DNA from: Cordilura impudica
Taxonomy: Eukaryota > Arthropoda > Insecta > Diptera > Scathophagidae
Assembly: GCA_963682025.1 (NCBI GenBank)
Contig: OY821520.1
Location: 179,246,626-179,310,625, forward strand
Direction: 5' to 3'
DNA length: 64,000 bases
Position 1 is the stretch's first letter. Each line of letters begins with the position of its first letter. This document shows positions 43,601 to 55,560 of this stretch, piece by piece. Below the pieces are notes generated by a model. It was not told where the DNA came from. It made no database searches and was given only the letters and a program-made list of their open reading frames with translations. Both the position numbers and the translations under genes were made by a program.

Positions 43601-45351
43601 AAGTCGCACGTACTCGCTCGTTTTCCCACACACAGCCTAACCACCCATCACACCCACTATATCCAATCACATTCCATACATGGACGGATGAAAAGGTTAG
43701 TGTTCCAACCAAAAACCCAAAATAAATAAAAAAAAAAATATTGTTTACATTTATTATTAGTTCATATTATTATTAGTTCATATTATTATTAGTTCATATT
43801 ATTAGTTCATATTATATGTGCCACCCTAAGAAATATTATTATTTTAATAATGCCCCGTTATTTTAATATTACATTTAATACAAAAGAGGAACACAAATGT
43901 TAGTTTTTTTCTATACACTCTATTTACCACGGTATGAAACCGGTTTTTTGTAAAATAGTATACTCATTGAATTCCATTTAAAAAAATAAATAAATATATA
44001 TATATACCTACATAGAGAGAAAGAAGAGACGTTAAGTTTGTTGTGGATTGTATGTTAACACCATAACAAAACCAATGTTTTCATATACTCGCTATACACA
44101 ATAGATAATAACATACTCTCTAAGAAAACCAAAGCACATTATTTTTAGAGTAGTTAATAATAGCGAAATATGCAAAAGAAACATACGAAATGTTAATTTA
44201 ATTTTAAACCCTTATGTACTAAAATATACTAACCATTCAGTGTTATATATTTAAGGACAACAGTTTGCCTTTGAAACAAAATGTTAACTATTACTTCTTA
44301 ATACTATATAAACATACAAACAATGCAATGTTAGAATATAGAAACGATAACAAAACGTTCGTTAGGAAATTTATTCTATAAGGTAAATGTAAAATCAAAT
44401 TTTTGTAAATGCCAAATGTGAATATATATACGTACGTTAAATTGTTGAGAGAGAGAACATTAACAACCCACCACATCATGCGGTGAGAGCCTCTGTTAAC
44501 ATTAAGCTGTCGACAAATTCCACTTATGTGGTAGACATGAAAAAGTATAAAAGGCGATACATTGTTAAGAAAAAGGCAGTTCGCCAGTAGACAGACGTAA
44601 GATAAGGTCGTATTCAAATGAAAGAGTGGGTATCCTCTCATCAAGCGAATACAACTGCCTTCAGAACTAAGTATAGTCATTTGGATTGAAAGTTTGTTTC
44701 ATCAACATCAATCCGGTGAACATTACACAGTCTACCGACTCGGACTATTTAGTACTCCCAGTACCTTCTGGAACAATCGTCGTATAGGGTCTTCCAGCTT
44801 CGATTGGACTAAACGTACTGCAACGCAGTACTGTAGGGTGAAAGCTTGTCTCATCAACATCAACCAAGAGACCTCTACCCCGTGCCAGAGTCTGACCAAA
44901 CGCTCACAATAAACAGCGAGAACAATCGTCGTATAGGGTCTTCCAGCTTCGATTGCACTAGCTATACGGTTGGTACAACGGGAAACGTCACTGTCGGTTG
45001 AAAGCTTGTTTCACCAACATCAACCAGGTGACCACTACCTTTTGTTAGAGAGCAACCATCAGAGTTAACCCTAAACTGAGAGAGTGTCTCTACACCATCA
45101 GCTATACGGGAACAGCTAGTGGTCCCACACTGAGAGTACCTTCGAACGAGACGATCATTACACTCGGTTGGCAAAATCTCCTGTATATAATAAGTTTCGG
45201 TCGAAAGAAAGAGTCAATAAAGTACGATTATAACGTTTTTAAAAAACATTGTGCGTGTTTTATTTCCCCGTCGGAAACAAATAAATAGTGTAACGAACCC
45301 TGGGCACGCTGAGGTTGCCCCAGCTTCAAAGCGGAAAACGTGTTGTTACAA
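43589..45351 (+). repeat. 3' LTR of the Osvaldo-like element (full length)
   Basis: About 1.76 kb from TGTGACGAG to GTTACAA. It contains a short tandem repeat (ATTATTAGTTCATATT units, 43745-43810) expanded relative to the 5' LTR, the 470-base block missing from the 5' LTR, and repeated TCGTCGTATAGGGTCTTCC segments at 44776 and 44927. It shares the rest with 36820-38034 at high identity. Confidence 0.85.
44546..44554 (+). promoter_or_regulatory. TATA box in the 3' LTR of the Osvaldo-like element
   Basis: TATAAAAGG is followed about 30 bases later by GGCAGTTCGCCAGTAGACAG, a plausible start region. It lies in the block absent from the 5' LTR. Confidence 0.55.
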
Positions 45352-46075
45352 TATGCTTAGGTAAGACTTGTTTTCAAAGAAAACCTCTTCATCTAAGCTG
45401 TCAAGTAGAACTTTTCTTTATTGTTAAAGTTCATGCTTATATATAAAAATGCTAAATACTTAAATGAATAATAATGAGTGCTTTCTATAAGTAACTCCAT
45501 AATAAAAATCAATACTCTCTTTTCAATATTGGTTCTATCATAATGATTTTAATAATGGATATGTACATTGGCATTAGGCGATCATGGAACAAAAGAAGGG
45601 TGGTTTCTTTATATTTTATAATTACTCATAATTCAAACATGAGTACAATTTCAAACAAACCTGTAGAAATTTTACTGGCTAAAGTACATACCGAATACAA
45701 TACATTGGAATGTGTATTCTATACAGTTTGCATATGAAATCAAATCTAGTGTACTACATATTGATCGTTCAACTCTATTCGATTTCATTGCTTTGTATTT
45801 TAACTTGCTCAGTCAACAAACACACTGACTCATTTTTTTGTTCTATTTATTATTGTCGCTAGCCAATTGTACGTGTATGTATATGTATGTTTGCTTGTTT
45901 TAATTCTCTGTTGTTACGGACACCTTCTTGTGCTTGCATACATGCATAAACGAATGTGTTACATATACGACAATGTAAAAAAACTATACTAGTTTGGCTT
46001 AGCTGAAGTTTATCGTACAATATGTTTCCCCAACAGTCTTCTTTGGGAATCCCAATAATTGTGCCTGGAATTTAA
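45352..46075. other. Intron, no gene seen
   Basis: AT-rich sequence between the LTR element and the MITE. A short imperfect hairpin around CTTGTTTTCAAAGAAAACC (45367) was noted. No coding or RNA gene recognised. Confidence 0.5.
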
Positions 46076-46479
46076 TGCCGTTTTCTTTTCTGACAAAAAA
46101 TGTCGCACTTTGTTTGCACTTTTTCCGAAAAGCGTATTTTTTTATACTTTCTGAATTAAGAGCAACCTTATCTTATACATCAATCGAAATGTCTCAAAGT
46201 GCTGTTTTCATAAAATGCAAAAAAATTTGATTATTATCCTCTTTGAAATCATAGGGGTAAAATATTCAGAAAAGGGGACCAATGGGGATATATTCTTACA
46301 CTAGGACCTGAAAGAAGTCAATGACTGCAATTTTTTGCGATTTACGAGGTATCGACTTTGAGGCCTTTCGATTGAGGTATAAGATAAAATTGCTCTAAAT
46401 TCAGAATATATTAAAAAATAAACTTTTCGAAAAAAGTGCAAGTAAAATGCGACATTTTTTGTCAGAAAAGAAAACGGCA
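46076..46479. mobile_element. Foldback MITE with long inverted repeats and TAA flanks
   Basis: The left arm starts TGCCGTTTTCTTTTCTGACA and the right arm is its inverse ending at 46479. Arms stay similar for about 130 bases (through TCTTATAC and CAATCGAAA). TAA flanks both sides (46073-46075 and 46480-46482), a Tourist/Harbinger-type duplication. No coding sequence. Confidence 0.8.
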
Positions 46480-46539
46480 TAAATAAAATATGTTTATTAT
46501 CGCCACATGTTAGTTAACGAAGGCCAGACGTTTGAGCTT

Positions 46540-47270
46540 TGGTTGGGTCAGTTCCCGCAACTGATGATTGATATTTTTCTTAATAAGGATTGCTACTCCC
46601 CCACCTCTACCCTTTTGCCGATCAAACCTGTAGCAATACAAATTTTGATTTCTTATTGAAATATTACTGTTTAGCCAAGTTTCACACAGCAGCTAATGTA
46701 ATCATTATTATTTTGTTGAAAATAAAATCTTTCATACTTTTTATAGCGAACACCCCGAGCATTCCATTATATTATTTTAATTTTGTTGTTCATGGGAATA
46801 AAAATTTTAATGCAAGATCTGTTACGACTTTGAACTGCTATTCTCGAGACTTACAATTTGTAAAATTAGATATGAGTTAAAATGTGAGTTTTTTTAATTT
46901 CTTCGAAAAAGAGATTTGTAGTTTTATTTGTTATGATGTTATTATTTAGAATGATATTATAATCCACGCTATGTGTGTTTGAAAAACCGTTTTGTTTAAG
47001 AACATTTGGAAAGTTATCATTGTAGTTTGAGGAGTTATTAAATAATCGACTTTGCTGTCTGAAGCTCTTGGCTAGCGTATGTTGCATAATTTGCATATAT
47101 GTTTCCTGCTTGTAAAATCTGGAGACACAACTTTATGTGTACCATTATAATTAGCATACTTTTTAACGAATGACTTACATTCCTTGGTTTAACGATCTCC
47201 AGCGCAGAGTAGCAAAAAATGTTGATTTGATCTGAGAACTGTTTGGTTTTGTTTTTTTTTTTTTTTTTTC
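46540..47270 (-). pseudogene. Jockey-type LINE fragment (gag end and endonuclease start)
   Basis: The minus strand first gives the end of a gag-like frame (47096-46866, with NFPNVLKQNGFSNTHS), then an endonuclease start: WNARGVRYK, CETWLNSNISIRNQ, RFDRQKGRGGGVAILIKKN to about 46550. It resembles LINE-D at 55.3 kb (SETWLKN..., GGGVAILIRKN) and is probably the same group, in opposite orientation. Several frame changes; no RT. Confidence 0.6.
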
Positions 47271-47639
47271 ATATTATGCCTTGCTGAGACATGAACATAA
47301 TCTATTCGTACGCATTTTTTTAATTGTATTTTTTAAAAGGAAATTCAAAAGGCGTAAAAACACAACTACACAGGTCAAATGAAAGTGCAGGACTGTGTGA
47401 GTCCTAATCAAAAATATAAAATTAAAAAAAATTTTTTGAATACATTATTATGATTATTGAAAAGCTTAAACGTTGCCTTAATCAAATATATACGTTATAA
47501 TTCTGTTAATAGTATTGGCATATTTACTACGTCTGATCATACACCGATTTTCTATGGTTGTTTTGAGCCAATCAATATAGCAAATTTCATTATATAAGCT
47601 CAACAATGCAACGAAAGTTAACCATTTTTTTGTAATTAC

Positions 47640-47766
47640 CTTTTAACCAATGTTTCCTTTTCGCTGCCCTCATCACTTTCACCTCAAAATCATGTTTTTC
47701 ATGCATAAGTATTTCGTGTAGTGTAGGTTTTTCCGATAAAACATATGAAACAGACATTTCTTTATC
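47640..47766 (-). CDS. Rbcn-3A: Rabconnectin-3A, small internal exon
   Basis: 127 nt bounded by CTGTCTATAG on its 5' side and AAAAG|GTAATT on its 3' side (minus strand). It encodes DKEMSVSYVLSEKPTLHEIL and MHEKHDFEVKVMRAAKRKHW, which fits the DMXL region after the Rav1p C-terminal domain. It enters in phase 0 after the 47825 exon and leaves one base into a codon, matching the phase of the exon at 11778. The intron before it is only 58 bases; the one after it is 35.9 kb. Confidence 0.9.
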
Positions 47767-47824
47767 CTATAGACAGAAATCATATAAAAAAAATATTTCT
47801 TTAACATATAAACGCAATATTTAC

Positions 47825-49954
47825 CTTCATTATGTCCGAGGTATTGTTGAGGTCAGATGAGTCAGAATTACAATAATTGCATAAGTGTTGTAGTGCTTCA
47901 ACTTCTTTCTCCAGCCAAATATACAGTTGGTAACGTAACTGACCACCGTCCACTTCGAAACCAGTAGCCAGAGTTGATAGTTCCTCCATTAAAATTTTCA
48001 AACAGGCAACAAATTTAAGTTGTTGTGCCATTATATCAATTTTTGTTGGTTTTTCACTATCCGCCCTATTCGAATTTATACTATTCTTATTCCCTTCCAT
48101 TGTATTCTTGTTTATGTTGTCTTTTTTAGCAAAATCCGCATTGTCGTCTGCCTCCTCTTCTTCATCAATATCATCCCATTGTATTTTAAAATTTCCATCA
48201 TCATTTTCAGCTAATGTTATTGGTGTTCCCCAATCAAATTCTACAGAGGAACTTTGATTAAAATTGTTGGCAGACTCATTTCCCCATTCCAAAATTCCAG
48301 TTTTGATAAGTTCGTTATCGTTAACACTGCTAGAGGATTGAATCTCATCCACGTCATTTGAATCTAATACTTTCGTCGGAAGTTTATTTAAAACTTCCAA
48401 AGCTAATGCTGGACAGCCTGCCTTAAAATGACCATGTGCTGTAGTAAAGTATAACTGTCTTTCGATAGAACTTATAGAGTCTTCAATTTGAAGTTGTTTA
48501 TCGTTAGCACTTGATGAAGCAACATCTCCTAAATAAGTGAATCCCGAAAGAACAACATGAGAAGTTTTCTTTTCCTGCGCCGTTAATGCTAAGTTTTGAC
48601 GAACTAGCAAAGGATGTGTTCTTAAATAGATGTAGAAATTAAATACATTTGGGTTAGTGGAATGGTTTTCTGACTTAAAAATATCTTCTTCCTTAAAAGC
48701 AACATGACACTGACCAACTCCATTAATTAATAATGTGTTTAGACTTTCTTGGTACTTTTTCAAAATCCAATAAGTGATTGAGCGTAAAAATGGATCGGGA
48801 TGAGCTTTATCTATATTGAACTTAATTGAGTCATTATTGCTGCCCAAAACATTTTCACACAAAAGCTTTCTATATGTCGAGTTTGTGCTGATGTCTAAAT
48901 CACCTTCGTACAGACGTGCTATTATAAGAGCTAACTGAAAATCATCCAGTTTGTTAATGCACACTTCAATGGCATCATTAAGAGAGTTGGCTAACAAAAA
49001 GAATGCCACCGCGTGTTCAAATCGTTGTTTTCCAAGTAATACAAATGCATTTTTGAGAGCAGCCTTACGCCATCTGTCTTCCGAAAAATTGTTTGCGAAA
49101 AATTGAGTCATTTTAGCATCTCGCTTAGAACGAAATAGACCCCAAACAATAGATTTTTTCTTCATCGCCAAATAGTATATGGCTGCATCAAGGGGATCTT
49201 GTTTAAGTTGATAAGCACATTTAGCTAGTTTTTCAACACACTGCCGCAATATGTTTATATTACGTAACCAATATCCCACGCCTAAATCTTTTAATGTCGA
49301 CCATTTTAGATCGCCTTTCTTATATGAAGGTATCAAATTTAGAAGTTCGTCCTCACTTTCCGAATGAAACGCCCAAACAATGTTGGAAGTACCAATGCCT
49401 TGTTTTTGAAAATGTGTTCGTTGATTTAGTGGCAAACAACGTAAAAGATAAGCGTAGTGTTTCATGGCTAATAGGAATCTCAGGCCACAATCATCTAATG
49501 AATCTGTTAGTGAATTGCCCGATGCGTCCTTAGAACTTGCTGATTTTCCGGAATCGCTTATGAATTTATCCGAAAAATCTGTGTTACATGTTGAAACTGT
49601 ATCAGCCAATGCAAGAAGATGCATTTGGTCAAGGGAAGAAAGTCCTGGAAGATGTGTGTGTGTTAAAAGCCTTGATAATATTTGTCCTTGACGTGGGCCA
49701 AAATGGGAAATATTCTGCTTCTCTGGAATAGACAAACGCCTATCAGCTCGCTTATAATCGTTCTCATTATCTAATAATTCATCCAAATTGTCATCTGTTG
49801 CATCCATTTCAAACAATTGATCGTAGTCCTTTGCATCATCAGATAAAATATTTGCTTGGCCAGCCGTTTCTTTGTCTGCGTTTAAAAGAACCCACAATGG
49901 CAATGGTGGAATTGATGTTATTTCGGCATAATCCAACATAAGTTCTTCAGGAAT
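47825..49954 (-). CDS. Rbcn-3A: Rabconnectin-3A (DmX/DMXL homologue), large exon with Rav1p C-terminal region
   Basis: 2130 nt, 710 codons with no stop, bounded by TTGCTTATAG and AAG|GTAAAT (minus strand). It opens IPEELMLDYAEITSIPPLPL, and continues with LCLLNQ-type motifs of the Rav1p/DMXL family: LPGLSSLDQMHLLALADTV, GLRFLLAMKHYAYLLRCLPL, SNIVWAFHSESEDELLNLIP, LKWSTLKDLGVGYWLRNINI and LDAAIYYLAMKKKSIVWGLF. A later acidic, Asn-rich stretch (WDDIDEEEEADDNADF) is probably disordered. The ATG at 49939 is internal, not the start, because the open frame and homology run up to the acceptor. The protein acts with Rbcn-3B on endosomal V-ATPase assembly. No sign of decay. Confidence 0.95.
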
Positions 49955-50283
49955 CTATAAGCAATAAGTCGAAAATTAAACTATACAAAATACTAATATT
50001 ACAAAATCATCTATCAAAAAATTCAACGTTTTGTCGAATAACAAATCTAATCAATTTGTCTCATAAAATCGGACAAATCAAATATTTGAATAGTTTTGTT
50101 AAGTCTTTTTTAGCTAAAATTAGATGTTTTCACCTTGAATTCACGCAGAATTCAATGTATACGAATTTAACAAAAACTTTTAAAACAATTTTATGTATTT
50201 GGAAGTGCTTGCTAAAAAATATTTTAAACTACTATATTGTTTGAGCAGAAAAACTGCAAAATCCTTATTTCCAGCTGCTTTTT

Positions 50284-50445
50284 TAACTCTACCGCCAAGG
50301 AGCTTGTTTGACACTCTGTTTATTTTCGAAACAAATTTCTATAATAATGTGTTGTAAATGATGTTAAATCCGTATTATTAGAGAAATTTGTTTCGAATAT
50401 AAAAAGCTGAGTGTCAATCAATCGCTTTGGCATTAAAGTTAAAAA
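50284..50445. repeat. Foldback, about 58-base arms
   Basis: ACTCTACCGCCAAGGAGC... through CGAAACAAATTTCT pairs with AGAAATTTGTTTCG... through CTTTGGCATTAAAGTT. Arms match imperfectly around a loop of about 50 bases. A small non-autonomous DNA element is likely. Confidence 0.6.
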
Positions 50446-50653
50446 TCAGAGTGAAGTTTATTGATTTGGAAAGTGGGATAATCATATACGACTAAAATGG
50501 GTTTTGTTGAAAAATTCAAAAAATTTTTTCATTTTTTTTTTCTTTTCTGTAGACACTAGTAAATAAAAATTTGTAATATCAATTAAACCAGGCAACATAA
50601 AATTGTACCCTTTATCACTGTGTGGTCAGGCAACATAAAATTGTATCCTCTAT

Positions 50654-50840
50654 CAGCGCTGAAAATTATGCGGGGTACCTATAAACGACCTATATCGATT
50701 TCATTCAAATTAAGTTAAAAAATTCGTTTTTTTTTTATTTACTCTTTGAATGAACAAATATAAAAAGCCAATTTTTTGACTTAAATTGAATGAATTCGAT
50801 ATAGGTCGTATATAGGTACCAAACATAATTTTCAGCGCTG
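50654..50840. repeat. Foldback with CAGCGCTG ends, about 70-base arms
   Basis: Left arm CAGCGCTGAAAATTATG... pairs with ...CATAATTTTCAGCGCTG ending at 50840, including GGTACC and CGACCTATATCGA/TCGATATAGGTCG. The loop is about 45 bases. Just upstream, GGCAACATAAAATTGTA occurs twice (50590 and 50628). Confidence 0.7.
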
Positions 50841-53509
50841 AATATTTTGGGCTATTTTAAATATGGGAAAATCGTCGATTTGTGCAATAATTTCGTCAAT
50901 TTTCCCCAAAAAGGTGAAAAATCCACAAAAATGCACAAAAACGCCCTGGAGGCTGTTAAAAATAAATGTGAAAACTGGATTTCCCGGCCCAAAAAACCCC
51001 CGGTATACACATTTTCAATAATTTTTTTACATTCATCGAAATTTTGGCAGGCTCGAAAATGATATTAGAGGTATGGTTCCTTGGGAAAATATACTTGCTA
51101 TGGCCCATAGTACCAGAATCGCGATGAACCCATGGAGATTTTTTCGGTCCCATACAATTTGACCCACCCTAATATATGTATATATATATATATAAAGAAA
51201 ACAAAAGGTGTAATACAACAAAAGAAAGGGAATACATCATGCCAAATAACGTACAAAGTGGTACAGTTACAATTTACCATTCGAATATATTCCTCAGTTT
51301 TCCCCCCCCGAAATGCATCTCGGATTCATTTCACAAAGGTAAATTGCACTGAAGACAACGCGAAGAAGGCAACCCTCTTAATAGCAATTCGACCATGTGC
51401 ATATGTTTATGCAGTCCAGAAACACCAGTCTCAAAGACATACTGTGAGCGCCAGAATAAAGTAAACACCAACTTTTCATCTTTAAAAGTTATTATTGATA
51501 AAAAGTAATTTTACAGAGTTTGCTACCATACCATTTCGAGGTTGACTACTATAAAACAAAGTGAAACATAAGTATAAGTATAAAATTTATTAAGTCTTCT
51601 TTTTTTTTATTTTGTTGCAGAGAATGAGTTACAAATCGACAGTGTTTTAATATACATTAAGTGAATAAGCAACACGCCAAAATGAGATAGTATATATAAC
51701 ATAGTACAAATTGTACAGATATGAACAATGCTTGCTTCCAGCATTAACTAAGGCAGGTAGAGCGAAGGTCTGCTAACATAAAAACTAAATAGCACTTAAA
51801 ACTAAATAAACAAAACAGCTGTTTGTGACGGTGATCTGTTTTGCTCTGCACTGTAGCAAAAGAATTTCTGTTACAAGCAGAATAAGAAAGAAAAAAAAAT
51901 AATAACCTTGATCTTGAAATTATTTTCAAGTTCAAGTATGTACATATAAACAACACCTTATATGGTAATATGTTGATGGCAGTTTTTTTGGCAAACTGAT
52001 TTATGGCGTATTTTTTTTCTCTTCATTGTGTTGTATGAATGTTCTCAATGAATTGGTGGTGATTTTGTTTTTTAATAAACAGGTTTTTATCTGCAGATGA
52101 ATGAATGAAGATGAGAAGGTTAATGTAATAAAGTTAAATTTAAATCAAGGAGTTGAGTTTTGATTGTCAAAGAATAAAGATTACGGAAAACCTAAAATTA
52201 AATTAAGAAAAAATTTAGTTTTAAGAAAGTTCGAAAGTAAAATTTATAAACCCTGTAACATACTTAATATTAAAGAAGAAAAAACTAAATACATATGTTT
52301 AAGTTTAAAAAAAAAAAACAATATTATGGATTTAAGAATAAAAAATAAAAAAAAAAATTCCACATAAAAACGTTGTATAAAAAAAAACCGTTTAAAATTA
52401 AGGTTTTGATTTGGAAAGAAGCAAATTGTGTGATAATTTTTTTTTGAATAAAAGAAATTTAAAATTTTTGTTTGTGACATAAAAGAAAAAAAAACACATT
52501 AAAACTTCTCATATTTAAGAGAAATCGTTGATAAAAAGAACTTTTATTTTTACAAGTTTATAATTAAAACAAATATTAAAATATTTAAAATCTAATCTCT
52601 AAAATTATAACAAAAATTGTATAAAAGAAAACACACTGGAATAAAAGTGCCTAACATTACAACAAAACAATTTAAAAGAAGGAAATCTAAAATAAAACAA
52701 TTATTCAAAAACCACAATAAAATCCCTAACTATCACGGCGAACATATCAACACAATCAAGGAGAAAAGGTCAACATAAGCGAGACGTTTCGTACAGTACA
52801 GTTCAGTGGATAAACCTTAAATATATTAAATATTTTGTATATTACTATAATATTAATAACTATTTTAAAATTAATTATAAAAGTAAAATTGTACTGAAAT
52901 TAATATATTTCTGAGAAAATAAGTGTGTCCTAACTAAATAAATTTTTCTATATTTAAAATTAAAACGAAAAATTTTTAAAATTTAAAATCAAAACTAAAT
53001 TAAAATCCCCGAAAATTTTATATATTACTTGAATATTTAAAATTGACCTAAATTTAAAAATTATAGAAATTTAAGAGAATTCACAAATGGTACCATATTT
53101 AAAAAAAAAAAAAAAAATTTTTTTTTGTTAAAGCTAAAATTAAAACTAAATTTAATTAAAACAAAAAAAAAAAAAAAAAATACATTGAATTGAAATCGCA
53201 TTCAAACTTAATTTTTTTTTACAAAATTATATTAAACAAAATTTTATAACATTAAAATTTTTCTAAAATTACATAAACAGTCTTCTAATTATAAAATTTA
53301 AACTAAAATTTTCCTAATTCTAAACTTAAGCTAAAATTAAAAATTTTCCTAAATTAAAATTTGGCTGAAAATAAAATGTTGCCAAACTTAAAATTTTTTC
53401 TAAAAAGTGAAATTTTGCGATAATATATGATTTAAATTTTTAACCCTTAAAATGAAGGGTAAATAAAAACTTTTTTTTTGTTAAAACCAATGTAGAAAAC
53501 CAAACCAAA

Positions 53510-53840
53510 CCTAATCTTTTCATTGCAGTGGGTTACCTTCAAGTAAGATGGAGTCGAGGTAACATGGTAGGGAGGGCAAAAGGGGCTGAACACCTCGTCC
53601 CCAATCCCAAGGTAAGTATGGCCATCCATCCACTAGCGACCATAGAATGTTTTGACAGTTTTTTTGTAAATCGCACGTGAAATACTGTAGTGCGGTTTCC
53701 CTGGGCCTGAGCAAGACCCCACCCATCCAAGCTATACCCCTACGCCAGCACGTGCGACCAGCAAAGGCTCAGGGAAACGGAAGCGGATCTTCCACCAACG
53801 CCGCACCATTACATGTTCACTAACAGTGTCCGAACAGAGA
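53510..53840. other. GC-richer island of unknown origin
   Basis: Stands out from its AT-rich surroundings: AGGGAGGGCAAAAGGGGC, CACCTCGTCCCCAATCCC, and an inverted pair CGGTTTCCCTGGGCCTGAGC / GCTCAGGGAAACGG (53692 and 53767). Two overlapping minus-strand frames exist but show no domain I recognise. It may be the end of an unidentified retroelement or a captured sequence. Confidence 0.35.
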
Positions 53841-54159
53841 ACATAATATCACAGAATGTAGTTATCAGATATCAACGAAATGTACATGTACAAAATATGT
53901 TACGAAATGCGAAAAGAACTCGACAGGTACTATATATAGCCTATGTAAAATAAATTAATTTACAAATAATATCAATTTAAATATACATATATATCAGTCT
54001 CGCCCTATCTCTTGTTAAGAATAGACGTACATATTTTGTGCAAGCGTTGCTTTTATAAAAAAACCCTAATATCTCTCTTTTGCGTATCCCGTTATCCCAT
54101 TTGTGAATTTATTACATACATTAAAATTAAACGTACTCGTGACGAAAAAACATTTTCCT

Positions 54160-55560
54160 CTCAGAGGCACAATGAAATGGGTAAAAAATTTAAAGCGAAT
54201 ACCTCTGCGAATAGAGTATCATCTCAAAATTATTATAAACCTCTGCAGACAGTCGATGATGAAAACGACAAACACTTACGATAACGCAACTAAAGTTATC
54301 ATACCACCGATTACTATACTGAAATGTACTATCGAACAAATACATGATCTATGTAAAAAATCCAAAATATTTGATTACTCCATCAGGAAGATATCAATCG
54401 GACTTAAACTCTTTTGTAATAAAAGGGAGGACTATGATACCATGTGTGGCATACTTGATGAAAAATTTTAATTTTTCTCATATGGTAAAAAGATGATAGT
54501 AAAGATGATAAAAGATATAAAGCCGTACTTTTAGGTCTAGAAAATATTGTTCCATCAGATCTTCAAAACTATATTGTAGTACTATATTGTAAAACTATAT
54601 TGTATTGACGCTAAAATGTTAAAAAATCATTCGAAGGTCGAAATATACAAACCATTTACATCGTTTATTTTAAAAGCAAAACAATAAATATTAAGGAGCT
54701 TCGACAAAATTTTTCGATTATTAAATACATAAAAGTAAGATGGGATTATCAACGCCCTAAAACTAATAAGATAACGCAATACTATAATTGCCAAATATTT
54801 GGTCATGGCTCCAACCATTGTAAAGTAAAAATATTCTGTGTAAACTGCGCCGGAAATCAAAATTCCAATGAATGTAACTTGTTAACTATCAAATGTGCCA
54901 ATTGTAAACTTGAACATAGAGCACTTTCTCCAGATTGTTCTAGCAGAGCTAAATTCGTTGAAATTAAAGAACGTATTCGACAGAGAAGACCTTCGATTAG
55001 AAACAATGCTAATATAAGTAACAATACTTTTAGCCGCAATAATAATAAGTACGACACTGGTTTTCCTAATACTCTGCGTCAAATTACTTTTTCATCAAAT
55101 AAAAATTGGATATCTACTAACAATAATATCTTCGCATCTTCCGAAAACACACAGAGTAAAAATATCAATAATAATTTCAGCAATGAATTATTCTCTAGAG
55201 AAGAAATTAAAAATTTGACTATGGAATTAATTTCCAATCTACAAAAATATATAACCAGAGGTGACCAGTTTGAAGTTATCACTAATCTGGCATGTATATT
55301 TCTTTATCGATGAATTCAAAATTAAATATTATATCATATTATTATATTATATTATTCTGTCAGAAACTTGGTTAAAGAATGAAAGTGTTATCCAGCATAG
55401 AGAATTTCACTGTTATAGAAAGGATCGCACCAAGAGTAGAGGAGGAGGGGTTGCGATTTTAATAAGAAAAAATATAAAGCATGAAGTGTTGTCAACCATC
55501 AATACAAATGAAATCGAAAATGCCGGATTAAAAGTTTTTACTAATAACAACTATATATAT
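54160..55560 (+). pseudogene. LINE-D gag and start of endonuclease (X-element/Jockey type)
   Basis: Broken frames carry a gag core (IEQIHDLCKKSKIFDYSIRK), then zinc knuckles at about 54780-54960: YYNCQIFGHGSNHC (first Cys changed to Tyr), CVNCAGNQNSNEC and CANCKLEHRALSPDC. This order is typical of gag proteins of Jockey-clade elements. The endonuclease begins near 55350 with LSETWLKNESV and GGGVAILIRKNIKHEV. It is cut at about 55560 by Helitron copy 2 and resumes at 59075. Confidence 0.72.

Larger units (their letters stand above)
36796..45351 (+). mobile_element. Osvaldo-like Ty3/gypsy LTR retrotransposon
   Basis: Long LTRs (about 1.24 and 1.76 kb) enclose gag, pol and an additional 3' ORF. 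The primer site TGGCGCCCGAGCAGGGAC fits tRNA-Lys. Long LTRs plus a tRNA-Lys primer site and this gag type recall Osvaldo/Ulysses elements of flies (inference). TATGC at 36791-36795 and 45352-45356 may be the target duplication. The element is antisense to the host gene. Confidence 0.8.
49955..53509. other. Intron upstream of the large exon, mostly AT-rich
   Basis: Holds two foldback sequences (listed separately), a TATATA run (51173-51194), a C8 run (51303-51310), and from 52.1 to 53.45 kb very AT-rich sequence with A and T runs and AAATTAAAACTAAA-type phrases. No minus-strand exon matching the segment preceding the large DMXL exon was found. Short frames here are not protein-like. Confidence 0.55.

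Noticed and set aside
11779..47639. Recursive splice sites (ratchet points) in the giant intron
   Set aside because: I looked for a polypyrimidine-CAG-GTAAGT motif on the minus strand and did not find a convincing one; a systematic scan with RNA data is required.
49937..49939. ATG at the start of the long minus-strand frame as the gene start
   Set aside because: The open frame and DMXL homology continue upstream to a splice acceptor at 49954, so this is an internal methionine.
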